Shown here: positions 1 through 8,324 of the stretch, piece by piece
Layout of the letters: every line of letters starts with the position of its first letter
Numbering within the stretch: the stretch's first letter is position 1
Source: Alcanivorax limicola
GTDB lineage: Bacteria > Pseudomonadota > Gammaproteobacteria > Pseudomonadales > Alcanivoracaceae
Direction of reading: 5' to 3'
Length of the DNA: 64,000 nt
NCBI RefSeq assembly: GCF_019931215.1
Contig: NZ_JAIOUB010000001.1
Location: 1,209,955 to 1,273,954, forward strand
Notes under the pieces: model-generated
The model's input: the letters and a program-made list of their open reading frames with translations, nothing else
Databases searched by the model: none
What the model was told of the DNA's origin: nothing
Program-made: the position numbers and the translations under genes

Positions 1-13
1 TTGCTCAGGGCTG

Positions 14-63
14 CCGTAGGGTGTGCTGAGCGCAGCGAAGCGCACCAGCGCACCAGCGCACCA
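14..63. repeat. Intergenic repeat, half-copy of the 31.6 kb element
   Basis: An 18-bp stretch at 14-31 (starting CCGTAGGGTGTGC) matches the outer arm of the inverted-repeat element at 31645-31778. It is followed by tandem GCGCACCA units up to 63. It lies just downstream of the RND pump stop codon. It looks like a dispersed genomic repeat rather than a gene; function unknown. Confidence 0.6.
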
Positions 64-75
64 CCAGCCTAGGCC

Positions 76-3000
76 TTACTCCGCCCCGAATTCCTTACGA
101 AAAAAGTCACCCACTTTCGCGCCCAGCAACAACATGCACGGCGTCAATAGCAACGTCAGTGCCGAGGCAAATGCGAGGCCGCCGGCGATGGCGCTGGACA
201 GCTGTGCCCACCACTGGGTCGATGGTGCGCTGAACCCCAGGCTGGGCTCAAACAGATTGACGTTGATGCCGAGCACCATGGGCATCAGCCCCAGCACCGT
301 CGTACCGGCGGTGAGCAGCACGGGGCGCAGACGCAATGAACCGGCTTCCAGCGCCGCTTCCGCAGGCGTCATGCCCTGCCCTCGCATTTCATTATACGTA
401 TCGATCAAGACGATATTGTTGTTCACCACAATACCGGCAAGCGCGATGATGCCCATGCCCACCATCACCACACCAAATGGCTGGCTGTTCACCAGCAAGC
501 CGATAAGAATGCCGGCCGTGGAAAATACAATCGCGGACAACACCAGCATGGCCTGAAAAATGCTGTTGAACTGGGTCACCAGAATAATCAGCATCATGAA
601 GATCGCCACAAAGAATGCCGCCACCAGGAACTCCCCCGTTTCCTGCTGGTCCATCTGCTCGCCCGCCATCGACAGCATAACGCCCTCCGGCAAGTCATCC
701 AGCACCGGACGTAACGCGCGCAGCCGTTCGTCCAGCTGATGCCCCGGCGCCAGTTCTGCCCGCAGGGTTACCGCACGGCGTCCATCCACACGATGCAGGG
801 TCCCGACCTTCGGCGCCGGTTCTAGCTGCACGAACTGGCTGAGGGGCACCTGGCCGCGATTGGTGTTGAGGGTCAGCCGCTGCAACTGATCAAGATTGCG
901 CCATGCATCGGGCATGCGTACGCGAATATCCACTTCATCAATAGCATCCACGGGGCGATAGGTCGCCAAAAGCAAACCGGTGGTAATCATCTGCACCGCG
1001 CTGCCAATGCTGGTGACATCCGCCTCGAAACGCGCAGCTTCTTCGCGGTCCACGCGCAAACGCCATTCCACTCCCGGCAAGCTGCGGTTGTCCTCGATCC
1101 CGCTGAAGCCACCCAGCCGCACCATTTCTGCACGGATTTGCGCTACCGCTTCATCCGCCAGCGCCGGATCGCGTGCGCTTATTTCCAGCTGCACCGGCTT
1201 GCCCGCCGCCGGGCCCTGCTCCCGCTCCTGGAATTCCAGCACCACGCCAGGCATGTCATCCACACGCGCCTGCATGTCATCCAGAATCGCACGGGCCGGG
1301 CGACGCTGGTGCCAATCAATCAACTGAAACTGCAAGACGCCAATCACATCCGAGCCCTGCTGGCTGGAGGCCGCGGCGAAAGAGCGGGCATATAGCGCGC
1401 GGACTTCCGTCAGTCCGCCCAGGCGCCGCTCCACGGTACGCACGATGGCGTCTTTTTCTTCCACAGACAGATCGCCGCGTGCGCGCACCAGCAGCTGGGC
1501 TGAATCCGGTTCCACTGCCGGGAAAAATTCCACACCATGATTGAAACGGCCGTAAGCCAGATACACCAGCATGATCAGCAGCAGCGCCGCCAGCAGTGTC
1601 AGCCCGGGGACTTTCAATAGCCCGCTCAGCGCGCGGCGATACGCCCGCCCGCCCTCAGTGATCAGCGGCTCGCCCGGCGGGTGGCGGCGGCTGAGCACTT
1701 TGCCCAGCGTGGGCAAAAACACCAGCGCCATCAGCAGCGAGGCGATCAGGCACAGGATCACCGTGGCGGGCAGATACTTCATGAACTCACCGACCATGCC
1801 GGGCCAGAACAGCAGCGGCACAAATACAGCCAGCGTTGTGGCCGTCGCCGCGATGATGGGCCAGGCCATGCGGATGGCGGCGTTGGCCCAGGCATCATCC
1901 GGCGACTGCCCTTCGCGCAGATTGCGGTCCGCCAGTTCGGCCACAACGATGGCGCCATCCACCAACATGCCGGCGACCAGAATCAGCGAAAACAGCACCA
2001 CGATATTGGCGGTATAACCCACTGCCCAGATCATCAGGATGCCAGTCAGAAACGCACCGGGAATGGTCAGCCCCACCATCATGGCGGAACGCACACCCAT
2101 GGCGCCCAGAATCACGATCAACACCAGCACCACGGCCGTGGTGACATTATTGAGCAATTCGGAGAGCACATCATTCACGTCGGCGGACTGATCCATGATC
2201 AGATCAATCTGAAGATCTTCCGGCAGCATCGGCCGGGCCTCTTCCAGCAATGCCTTCACCGCATCGATGGTATGGATAATGTTGGCGCCCGCGCGCTTGG
2301 AAACTTCCAGCACGACAGCGGGCTGGTCGTTGATGCGGGCATAGCCCATCGGGTCCTTGAAGGTGCGGCGAATATTGGCCACATCGCCAAAGGTCACCAC
2401 ACGGTCGCCATCTACCTTCACCGGCATCGACAACACGTCCTCGAGCTCTTCAATCACACCGGGAACTTTCAATGCCAGACGGCCGGCGCCGGTATCCAGG
2501 CTGCCTGCTGCCACCAGGCGATTGTTGCGGGAAATCAGGCTGAACAGTGTGTCGAAATTGATGCCGTAGCTTTGCAGGACCAGCGGATCGACAACAATTT
2601 CCAGCAGGTCCTCTCGCTCCCCGCCGATATCCACTTCCAGCACATCAGGCACGCCCTCGATGGCCTCACGCAGTTCGCGTGCAATCATCACCAGTTCAGG
2701 CTGAGACAGGGGACCGGACAGGCCGATGGACAATACCGGGAACTGGGCAACATTCACTTCCCGCACGCGTGGCTCTTCGGCTTCATCCGGAATCTTGGCG
2801 CGGGCGATATCCACCCGGTCACGCACGTCGGCCAGGGCGCGGCGCGGATCAAAGCCGGCATCAAATTCCAGCGTGATCGAGGCATAGCCCTCCGACGCCT
2901 GGGCCGTCATCTTGCGCACACCCTGAATGGCGCGCAGTTCCTGCTCCATGGGCCGCACCAGCAGGCGCTCGCCATCTTCCGGGCTGACGCCTTCCAGGGT

Positions 3001-3150
3001 CAGCACCACATAGACCCAGGGGGTCGTGACATCCGGGTTGGATTCCTTGGGAATCATCTGCCACGCTGCGGCGCCGCCGATCAACAGAAACAGCAGCAAT
3101 AGCAGCGTCGTGCGTGAGCGATTCATCGCCGCCAGAATCAGTGTACGCAT
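76..3150 (-). CDS. RND-family efflux transporter permease
   Basis: A 1024-residue inner-membrane pump of the AcrB/HAE1 family, the usual length for this family. It drives export of drugs, lipids or solvents across the envelope together with the fusion protein encoded just upstream. The N-terminus shows the first membrane helix, followed by the large periplasmic loop, with the second half repeating this plan. The TM4 relay reads VDGAIVVAE, so one of the two canonical Asp residues is Gly. The TM10 segment reads VNNNIVLID where AcrB has a Lys, a variant also found in some RND subfamilies. Its ATG shares one base with the fusion-protein stop (TGATG), so the two are translationally coupled. Substrate cannot be told from sequence. 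Confidence 0.95.
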   Translation of the reverse strand: MRTLILAAMNRSRTTLLLLLFLLIGGAAAWQMIPKESNPDVTTPWVYVVLTLEGVSPEDGERLLVRPMEQELRAIQGVRKMTAQASEGYASITLEFDAGFDPRRALADVRDRVDIARAKIPDEAEEPRVREVNVAQFPVLSIGLSGPLSQPELVMIARELREAIEGVPDVLEVDIGGEREDLLEIVVDPLVLQSYGINFDTLFSLISRNNRLVAAGSLDTGAGRLALKVPGVIEELEDVLSMPVKVDGDRVVTFGDVANIRRTFKDPMGYARINDQPAVVLEVSKRAGANIIHTIDAVKALLEEARPMLPEDLQIDLIMDQSADVNDVLSELLNNVTTAVVLVLIVILGAMGVRSAMMVGLTIPGAFLTGILMIWAVGYTANIVVLFSLILVAGMLVDGAIVVAELADRNLREGQSPDDAWANAAIRMAWPIIAATATTLAVFVPLLFWPGMVGEFMKYLPATVILCLIASLLMALVFLPTLGKVLSRRHPPGEPLITEGGRAYRRALSGLLKVPGLTLLAALLLIMLVYLAYGRFNHGVEFFPAVEPDSAQLLVRARGDLSVEEKDAIVRTVERRLGGLTEVRALYARSFAAASSQQGSDVIGVLQFQLIDWHQRRPARAILDDMQARVDDMPGVVLEFQEREQGPAAGKPVQLEISARDPALADEAVAQIRAEMVRLGGFSGIEDNRSLPGVEWRLRVDREEAARFEADVTSIGSAVQMITTGLLLATYRPVDAIDEVDIRVRMPDAWRNLDQLQRLTLNTNRGQVPLSQFVQLEPAPKVGTLHRVDGRRAVTLRAELAPGHQLDERLRALRPVLDDLPEGVMLSMAGEQMDQQETGEFLVAAFFVAIFMMLIILVTQFNSIFQAMLVLSAIVFSTAGILIGLLVNSQPFGVVMVGMGIIALAGIVVNNNIVLIDTYNEMRGQGMTPAEAALEAGSLRLRPVLLTAGTTVLGLMPMVLGINVNLFEPSLGFSAPSTQWWAQLSSAIAGGLAFASALTLLLTPCMLLLGAKVGDFFRKEFGAE

Positions 3151-4301
3151 CAGGACAGCTCACCGGTCTGACCTTCCCCTGGCGTGCTCGGAGGTGCTTC
3201 TTTGGTCTCTTCTTCGGCCTCTTGCCGCGGATCCACCTGGTCGCCCTCGGCGACAAAACCGCCCCCGACGGTGATCAACCGCACATGCTCGGGCAGCCCG
3301 CTGACCCAGGCGGCCCGGCTGGTGGCGCTGAGCAGGCGCACCCGCGTGAGCAGCACCCGGTCGTCGTCATCCAGGTGCCGCACCGCCAGCTTGCCGTCAT
3401 CATCCAGCACCAGCAGCGCCGGAGAGAGGCGATGCGCGGGCCGTTCAGGCAAGGCGATGTCCAGCGTCGCGCTCGCGCCCGCCAGGCGCCGCTGCGCCGG
3501 ATTGGCAACCTCAACGTCAACGCGGTAACTGCGGGTACTTTCATCGGCACGGCTGGCCACGAAGATCACCTCACCGTCGAGCACTTCCCCGTCCAGCAAG
3601 GTCACTTGCACCGGCAACCCGGGGGCAACATCCGTGATGTCCCGTTGGCTGACCCAGGCGCTGGCCTTGAGCCGCTGGTCTTCCACCAGATCGGCATACA
3701 CCTCGCCAACCTGCAAAAAGTCACCCTCTTCTACCACCAGCCGATTGATCACCCCGGCAAACGGCGCGCGCGGGCGGGTATGCGTCATCTGCTGACGCAG
3801 CGCAGCGTGCTCTGCCTCCGCCTGCGCCAGAGTACTGCGCAAGCGCAGCAGCTCGCTCTCCGAACTCAGACCGCGCCCCTGCAGGCGCTCTGCGCCGGCA
3901 AGCTCGGCCCGCTGCGCGGCAAGCTCTGCCTCCGTGCGGGCCAGCCGTGCGGGAAGGTCTTCCTGATCCAGCTCCAGAATCACTGCATTACGATTGACCC
4001 TGGCGCCTTCACGCACCAGCAGCTTGTCCACCTGCCCCGCGGTCCGTGCGCGCAGCGCCAATTCCCGCCAGGGCAGCAGCTGCCCCTGAGCGCGGACACG
4101 CGCCTGATACTGCTCAGCCGTCTGATCACGCACTTCCACCCGGCTCAGTGTGGCGGCGCGTTCTGTTTCCGTGTCAGCCTCCGGCACCTGATCACGAAAT
4201 GACTGCCGTTCACCAGAAAGCAACCATATAAGAAGCAGCACGCCAAGCACGATGGCAACCTGAACGGAGCGGGACGGGGAACGCAAGCGCATGGGGAGCA
4301 A
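3150..4301 (-). CDS. RND efflux periplasmic adaptor (HlyD/AcrA family)
   Basis: A 383-residue membrane fusion protein that bridges the RND pump to an outer-membrane channel. It has an N-terminal membrane anchor (about residues 13-28, VAIVLGVLLLIWLL), a barrel-sandwich half (GQLLPWRELALRA), a coiled-coil hairpin rich in Ala, Glu and Arg (about residues 105-165), the returning lipoyl half, and beta-barrel domains. The tail is acidic and rich in Glu, Thr and Pro. No outer-membrane channel gene is visible, so the pump probably uses a TolC-like protein encoded elsewhere. Confidence 0.93.
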   Translation of the reverse strand: MLPMRLRSPSRSVQVAIVLGVLLLIWLLSGERQSFRDQVPEADTETERAATLSRVEVRDQTAEQYQARVRAQGQLLPWRELALRARTAGQVDKLLVREGARVNRNAVILELDQEDLPARLARTEAELAAQRAELAGAERLQGRGLSSESELLRLRSTLAQAEAEHAALRQQMTHTRPRAPFAGVINRLVVEEGDFLQVGEVYADLVEDQRLKASAWVSQRDITDVAPGLPVQVTLLDGEVLDGEVIFVASRADESTRSYRVDVEVANPAQRRLAGASATLDIALPERPAHRLSPALLVLDDDGKLAVRHLDDDDRVLLTRVRLLSATSRAAWVSGLPEHVRLITVGGGFVAEGDQVDPRQEAEEETKEAPPSTPGEGQTGELS

Positions 4302-4389
4302 ACCTGATATCGAAAGCGTGAGGCGACACTATAGGAAAAAGGGACGTCTCGCACCATGGTACGACCGCTCACCGAATGTATGCGCCAGC

Positions 4390-5289
4390 CTAACGACCCT
4401 GCCGAGGTGCCGTAAACGCTTCCGACAGCCAATCCAGAAACATCCGCGCAGGAGGATGCCGTTCACGCCCTGGCAATGTCAGTGATGTATAGCCTTTACC
4501 CGCCAGCGTCACATCGGGCCGATAGGGCATCAATCGCCCCTGGGCTACGCTGTCTGACACCAACGCTGTGCTCGCCAGAATCAGCCCCTGCCCGGCGATT
4601 GCCGCCTGTATCGCCAGAGTCTGGAGGGGGTACTCGCGCCACGCTACCCCGTCCTCCAGCCAGGTTTCTCGCGCTGCCGCAATCCAGGCGTACCAGCCCG
4701 ACGCGTCTTGCGCGCTCGCCTGCCCGGGCAGCGCCAACAACGCCGACGGCACATAGGATGCGCGCGCCACCTGCGACGGGCTGCCATACACGCCGATGTC
4801 TTCTGTCAGTTCCGCGTGTCTCACCAATCCCGCAGCGTCCCGGTCAATGTCACAGATCAGCACATCGATATGTGCCTCCCGGTTCAGGTCCGGCGGCTCG
4901 ACCACGGTTTCCAGGCGCAACGCCACCTCAGGATGGCGGCGCTGAAAGGTATCGAGACGCGGCACCAGCCAGAACTCGGCAAATGCCGGCGGCACAGAAA
5001 TGCGCACACTGGAGGGTTGCGGCGCCGGGCTGATCTCGCTGACGCAAACCGCAATATCAAGGAAGGCACTGTGAAGCACACCATAGAAGCGCTGCCCGGC
5101 GTCGCTCAACTCCATGCCGCGATGCTTACGGAGAAAAAGCGGCACACCGAGCCACTCTTCCACCTGACGTACCTGGTGGTAAATCGCCGACGGCGTTACC
5201 CCCAACTCACTCCCCGCTTCTTTCGCATTGAGCGTGCGCGCCAGCGCTTCATAAGCGCGCAGCGCCGCGACCGGAAATGCAGCAAACAT
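4390..5289 (-). CDS. LysR-family regulator, GcvA-like
   Basis: A 299-residue LysR regulator. The start chosen is the internal ATG giving MFAAFPVAALRAYEALART, because the 22 residues before it do not fit the family. The helix-turn-helix follows (NAKEAGSELGVTPSAIYHQV, about residues 20-39), then a substrate-binding domain with the GcvA-type RISVPPAFAEFWLVPRL. It lies 88 bp upstream of the fusion-protein gene on the same strand, so it may control or be co-transcribed with the efflux pump. Effector unknown. Confidence 0.88.
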   Translation of the reverse strand: MFAAFPVAALRAYEALARTLNAKEAGSELGVTPSAIYHQVRQVEEWLGVPLFLRKHRGMELSDAGQRFYGVLHSAFLDIAVCVSEISPAPQPSSVRISVPPAFAEFWLVPRLDTFQRRHPEVALRLETVVEPPDLNREAHIDVLICDIDRDAAGLVRHAELTEDIGVYGSPSQVARASYVPSALLALPGQASAQDASGWYAWIAAARETWLEDGVAWREYPLQTLAIQAAIAGQGLILASTALVSDSVAQGRLMPYRPDVTLAGKGYTSLTLPGRERHPPARMFLDWLSEAFTAPRQGR

Positions 5290-5429
5290 ACTATTCTTCC
5301 CACACAGAACCCACCCGACGATAGCAGCACTGACGTCCCCGAAGAATAGTGGCATTCAGACATCATGCTTTAATCTTATCGAAAGCAAAATAAAAGAAAT
5401 CATACCTTTCAAAAACATAGAGAAAATGC

Positions 5430-5463
5430 AAAAAAAACGCCGTAACCCGGGGAAGTTACGGCG
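5430..5463 (-). terminator. Rho-independent terminator (minus strand)
   Basis: A 9-bp perfect stem (5438-5446 with 5455-5463), an 8-nt loop, then eight T residues on the minus strand (A run at 5430-5437). No convincing protein gene lies directly upstream on that strand, so it probably ends a small non-coding transcript. Confidence 0.8.
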
Positions 5464-5600
5464 CAAGCTTACGAACATCATCTTATAGTGAAGTTTAATT
5501 TCATCACGCCAAATTAAACTTCGTTGTGCCTCCTTCTTATCAAAGACAGAATGACTGTCGGTGATGCGCCGGGCCTTCTTGCGCTCCAGTGACGCCACCT
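5464..5600 (-). ncRNA. Candidate small RNA upstream of an orphan terminator
   Basis: The minus strand here leads directly into the terminator at 5430-5463. It contains a perfect 11-bp inverted repeat (5490-5500 and 5512-5522, arms GAAGTTTAATT) with an 11-nt loop, which would form a second hairpin about 30 nt before the terminator. A possible extended -10 (TGCTATGGT) lies near 5605 on the minus strand. A GTG-started open frame crosses the segment but runs through the terminator stem, so I do not call it a gene. The transcript start is a guess and no known RNA family was recognised. Confidence 0.4.
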
Positions 5601-5629
5601 ACCATAGCAATTGTTTCTCTTTAAAAAAA

Positions 5630-5648
5630 TAATGTCACCGTGACATCA
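5630..5648. promoter_or_regulatory. 19-bp dyad, family copy A
   Basis: TAATGTCA-CCG-TGACATCA, an 8-3-8 dyad with one mismatch between arms. It lies 45 bp upstream of the Cys-rich flavodoxin-fold gene at 5693. First of seven related sites in the window, and it fits the T-N11-A pattern of LysR-type binding sites. Confidence 0.6.
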
Positions 5649-5692
5649 CGGGGCACCAGAAACAAAACGCAAAAAATATGGGGTTGTGAAAA

Positions 5693-6415
5693 ATGACGAC
5701 ACAACAATACCGCGCCAATGCGCGCAAGATACTCGTGCTTGTTTCCGGAAGCCGCCATGACGCGCTCATCATGGGTTTCGCACGCGCCGCCTTGCGCGGC
5801 GCCATTTCGGTGGGCTGCTATGCCAACATACGCTTTATTGACCAGTTCATTCCCGACCCGGTCGCCCGCTGCTGCAATTGCCGCAATGATCTTGAGCGTA
5901 TCGGCGATCGGTGCTGCCGCGTACGTGACGGGCTGGATACGTTCATGCGTGGTGAGTTGCAACAGGCAGACGGGCTGATTCTGTGCTCGCGCCTGCACTG
6001 GCACGGCTTTACCGCGCACATGGAGGCCTTCCTGGAACGCACCCGATGCAGCCTGAAACCCGACCAGGCACTGCGTCGGGCGCTGGGAGCGCGGCGCAAC
6101 ATTGCCATGGGTGCGGCACTGCTGATGGAGGATCAGCGCGCCGCGTGTCTGCGCAATGTCGAGTCACGCATGCAGGAATGTGCGCAGAATATCGGCGGCC
6201 ACATGACGTGCATCACCACCGGCAATTGCACGGGCGGCATGCCTGGCGCTGAGCGAGACTACCGCGCCGCCCACACGGCGACCGAGCATATGGCACGCGG
6301 GCTACTGTTTGTCTCACCGAACGACTTCACCATGCAGTGCGTGCCGTGTACCCCGATCAAGGAAGAGCAGCGCATTACTGTCGGCGCCTGGGGCAGCCTG
6401 CCGGACATTCGCTGA
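5693..6415 (+). CDS. Cys-rich NAD(P)H-dependent FMN reductase-like flavoprotein
   Basis: A 240-residue soluble protein of the flavodoxin-like NADPH-dependent FMN reductase superfamily. The N-terminal strand and phosphate loop (KILVLVSGSRHDAL, about residues 12-25) and the later ADGLILCSRLHWHGFTAHMK-like segment (ADGLILCSRLHWHGFTAHM) are typical of iron-sulfur-flavoprotein relatives. Between them is a cysteine cluster (RCCNCRNDLERIGDRCC), and more Cys lie in the C-terminal half, which suggests a metal centre or redox cysteines. A dyad sits 45 bp upstream. It is convergent with the ArsR gene 9 bp away. Substrate unknown. Confidence 0.75.
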   Translation: MTTQQYRANARKILVLVSGSRHDALIMGFARAALRGAISVGCYANIRFIDQFIPDPVARCCNCRNDLERIGDRCCRVRDGLDTFMRGELQQADGLILCSRLHWHGFTAHMEAFLERTRCSLKPDQALRRALGARRNIAMGAALLMEDQRAACLRNVESRMQECAQNIGGHMTCITTGNCTGGMPGAERDYRAAHTATEHMARGLLFVSPNDFTMQCVPCTPIKEEQRITVGAWGSLPDIR

Positions 6416-6424
6416 CGCGGGAGT

Positions 6425-6754
6425 TCACTGATCCGGTGTCACCTCGGCACCAGTAAAGAACCGGCGCAGTTGTTCACGCATATCGGGTTCGATCGCGCAG
6501 AACAACTGCCGCCCCTGACGGTGAGTCGTTATCAGCCCCGCATCGACCAATTCGCGGATATGGTGCGACACCGTGGGCGCGCCGATATTCAGCCGTTTGA
6601 TCGCCTCCGCCAGCAGGCACCCTGCCGGCACCTCATCCACCGACGTCTGCCGCCCTTCATCCCAACTGCGCGCAAACGCCTGATAGATCTTCAGGCGATT
6701 GGGGTTGGCCAAAGATCGGAAGGCTTTAGCCAGCATGTCGCTGTCTTTGTTCAT
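6425..6754 (-). CDS. ArsR-family winged-helix repressor
   Basis: A 109-residue ArsR-type regulator. The start used is the internal ATG giving MNKDSDMLAKAFRSLANPNRLKIY, since upstream residues do not match the family. It has LANPNRLKIYQAF in the first helices and a recognition helix in NIGAPTVSHHIRELVDAGL (about residues 63-81), then the beta wing with HRQGRQLFC. Metal-binding CxC is not obvious, so it may sense an organic ligand. It is divergent from the OYE-like enzyme 185 bp away and probably controls it. Confidence 0.9.
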   Translation of the reverse strand: MNKDSDMLAKAFRSLANPNRLKIYQAFARSWDEGRQTSVDEVPAGCLLAEAIKRLNIGAPTVSHHIRELVDAGLITTHRQGRQLFCAIEPDMREQLRRFFTGAEVTPDQ

Positions 6755-6849
6755 GAGGCCTCCACAGGTCATATCAGGCCAAATCATGCCGGCACCGCCA
6801 AAACAGTTTGACGGACATCGAACATTTGAATAGCGTGATTCCATTGTTT

Positions 6850-6859
6850 GATAGCTATC
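6850..6859. promoter_or_regulatory. Possible ArsR operator in the divergent promoter
   Basis: GATAGCTATC, a perfect 10-bp palindrome in the 185-bp gap between the ArsR gene and the OYE-like gene. It is the most symmetrical sequence there, so it is a candidate operator. The assignment rests on position only. Confidence 0.35.
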
Positions 6860-6939
6860 GAAGTTATCGTAACGCGGCGCTGCTCGCCCGGCAATGGGCC
6901 TGCGGCCCCCTTACCACCCTCTGCTACGGAACGTGACCC

Positions 6940-8196
6940 ATGACCTTCGCCACCACCCTCGGCCAGCCCCTGACCCTGCCCTGCGGCGTGACCCTGCCAA
7001 ACCGCTTTGGCAAATCCGCCATGAGTGAAACCCTGGGCACCATTGATAACCACGCCACCCGCGAACTGGTGCGGCTGTACAAGCGCTGGGCGGAGGGCGG
7101 CACCGGGCTGGTGATCACCGGCAATATCATGGTGGATCAACGCCAACTGGGCGAACCCCATAACGTGGTGGTCGAAGACGAGCGCGACATGCCGATGCTG
7201 CGCGAATGGGCCCGCGCCGGCACCCACGCCGGCAACCAGCTGTGGGTGCAATTGAATCACCCCGGCAAACAGATCCCGAAAATGCTGGCCACCGGCGACA
7301 CGCTGAGCCCGTCCGCCATTCCCTTCGGCAAGGCGCTGAGCCCCCACTTCAAGAAACCGCGCGCGCTGACCGAAGCGGAGATCCTCGACATCATCCAGCG
7401 CTTTGCGCGCACCGCCAGCATCGTCAAGGCCGCCGGCTTTACCGGCGTGCAGATCCATGGCGCCCACGGCTATCTGGTCAGCCAGTTTCTTTCCGGCCAC
7501 CACAATCAGCGCACCGACCGCTGGGGCGGCTCACTGGAAAACCGCATGCGCTTCCCGCTGGAAATCTATCGCGCCATTCGCGCGGCAGTCGGCCCGGCTT
7601 ACCCGATCAGCATCAAACTCAATTCTGCGGACTTTCAGCGTGGCGGCTTCACCGAAGAAGAGTCCATGACCGTCGCAGAAACCCTGGCCAATGAAGGGCT
7701 GGATCTGCTGGAAATATCCGGCGGCACCTATGAAAGCCCGAAGATGGCAGGGCAAGGTATTCGCGAAAGCACGCAGAAACGCGAGGCCTACTTCCTCGAT
7801 TACGCCGAGAAGATTCGTGCCCGCATCAGCATTCCGCTGATGGTCACCGGTGGCTTCCGCACCTCCGAGGGCATGGCGGCCGCCGTCGACAGCGGCGCCA
7901 CCGATATCGTTGGCGTGGCCCGCCCTCTGGCACTCGAACCGGACCTGCCACGGCGCATCCTGAACGGAGAATCTGTGCACAGCGTGGTGGAGCCCCGCCG
8001 CACCGGCATCAAGGCCATTGATGATATGGCGATGATGGAGGTGGTGTGGTTTGCCCGCCAGCTGCACCGCATGGGCAAAGGCAAAGAACCCCGCAAGAAC
8101 GAGAGCGTGCTCGGTGCATTTGTCCGCAGCCTGGTGATGGTGGGGATTCGTTCTTCCAGGACCAAACGCATGAAGCTGCGCGCCAATAGCGGCTGA
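6940..8196 (+). CDS. NADH:flavin oxidoreductase (old yellow enzyme family)
   Basis: A 418-residue FMN-dependent TIM-barrel oxidoreductase that reduces activated alkenes or related substrates with NAD(P)H. Family marks include LPNRFGKSAMSE near the N-terminus, the catalytic region GVQIHGAHGYLVSQFLS (about residues 169-185), the substrate-loop NQRTDRWGGSLENR, and the FMN phosphate-binding MVTGGFRT and DIVGVARPLA near the C-terminus. The last 60 residues are basic and extend beyond the barrel. It is divergent from the ArsR gene and likely repressed by it. Confidence 0.93.
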   Translation: MTFATTLGQPLTLPCGVTLPNRFGKSAMSETLGTIDNHATRELVRLYKRWAEGGTGLVITGNIMVDQRQLGEPHNVVVEDERDMPMLREWARAGTHAGNQLWVQLNHPGKQIPKMLATGDTLSPSAIPFGKALSPHFKKPRALTEAEILDIIQRFARTASIVKAAGFTGVQIHGAHGYLVSQFLSGHHNQRTDRWGGSLENRMRFPLEIYRAIRAAVGPAYPISIKLNSADFQRGGFTEEESMTVAETLANEGLDLLEISGGTYESPKMAGQGIRESTQKREAYFLDYAEKIRARISIPLMVTGGFRTSEGMAAAVDSGATDIVGVARPLALEPDLPRRILNGESVHSVVEPRRTGIKAIDDMAMMEVVWFARQLHRMGKGKEPRKNESVLGAFVRSLVMVGIRSSRTKRMKLRANSG

Positions 8197-8223
8197 ACAG
8201 CGGCTGATTAACGACCCAACAAA

Positions 8224-8242
8224 TAATGGCAAAGTGCCATTA
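8224..8242. promoter_or_regulatory. 19-bp dyad, family copy B
   Basis: TAATGGCA-AAG-TGCCATTA, a perfect 8-3-8 dyad that extends to 11-bp arms (8221-8231 and 8235-8245). It lies 83 bp upstream of the unknown operon at 8325 and 25 bp after the OYE stop. It might also act as a weak terminator, but its match to the other copies favours an operator. Confidence 0.65.
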
Positions 8243-8324
8243 TTTCACCGCCCCTTTCCTGCGAGGTAGGCTAGCTACGAGCATCCAGAAAATGGAGTAA
8301 TTCACTCACCCAGGGAGATATATC

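Noticed and set aside
1681-3102. A 473-codon open frame antisense to the RND pump
   Set aside because: Shadow of the pump gene; His- and Gln-rich without domains.
5356-5598. An 80-codon minus-strand frame
   Set aside because: It runs straight through the terminator stem at 5430-5463, so it is unlikely to be translated as one protein; a small RNA fits better.
8221-8245. The 11-bp dyad as terminator of the OYE-like gene
   Set aside because: It lacks a proper T run and its core matches six other upstream dyads, so an operator is favoured, though a dual role is not excluded.
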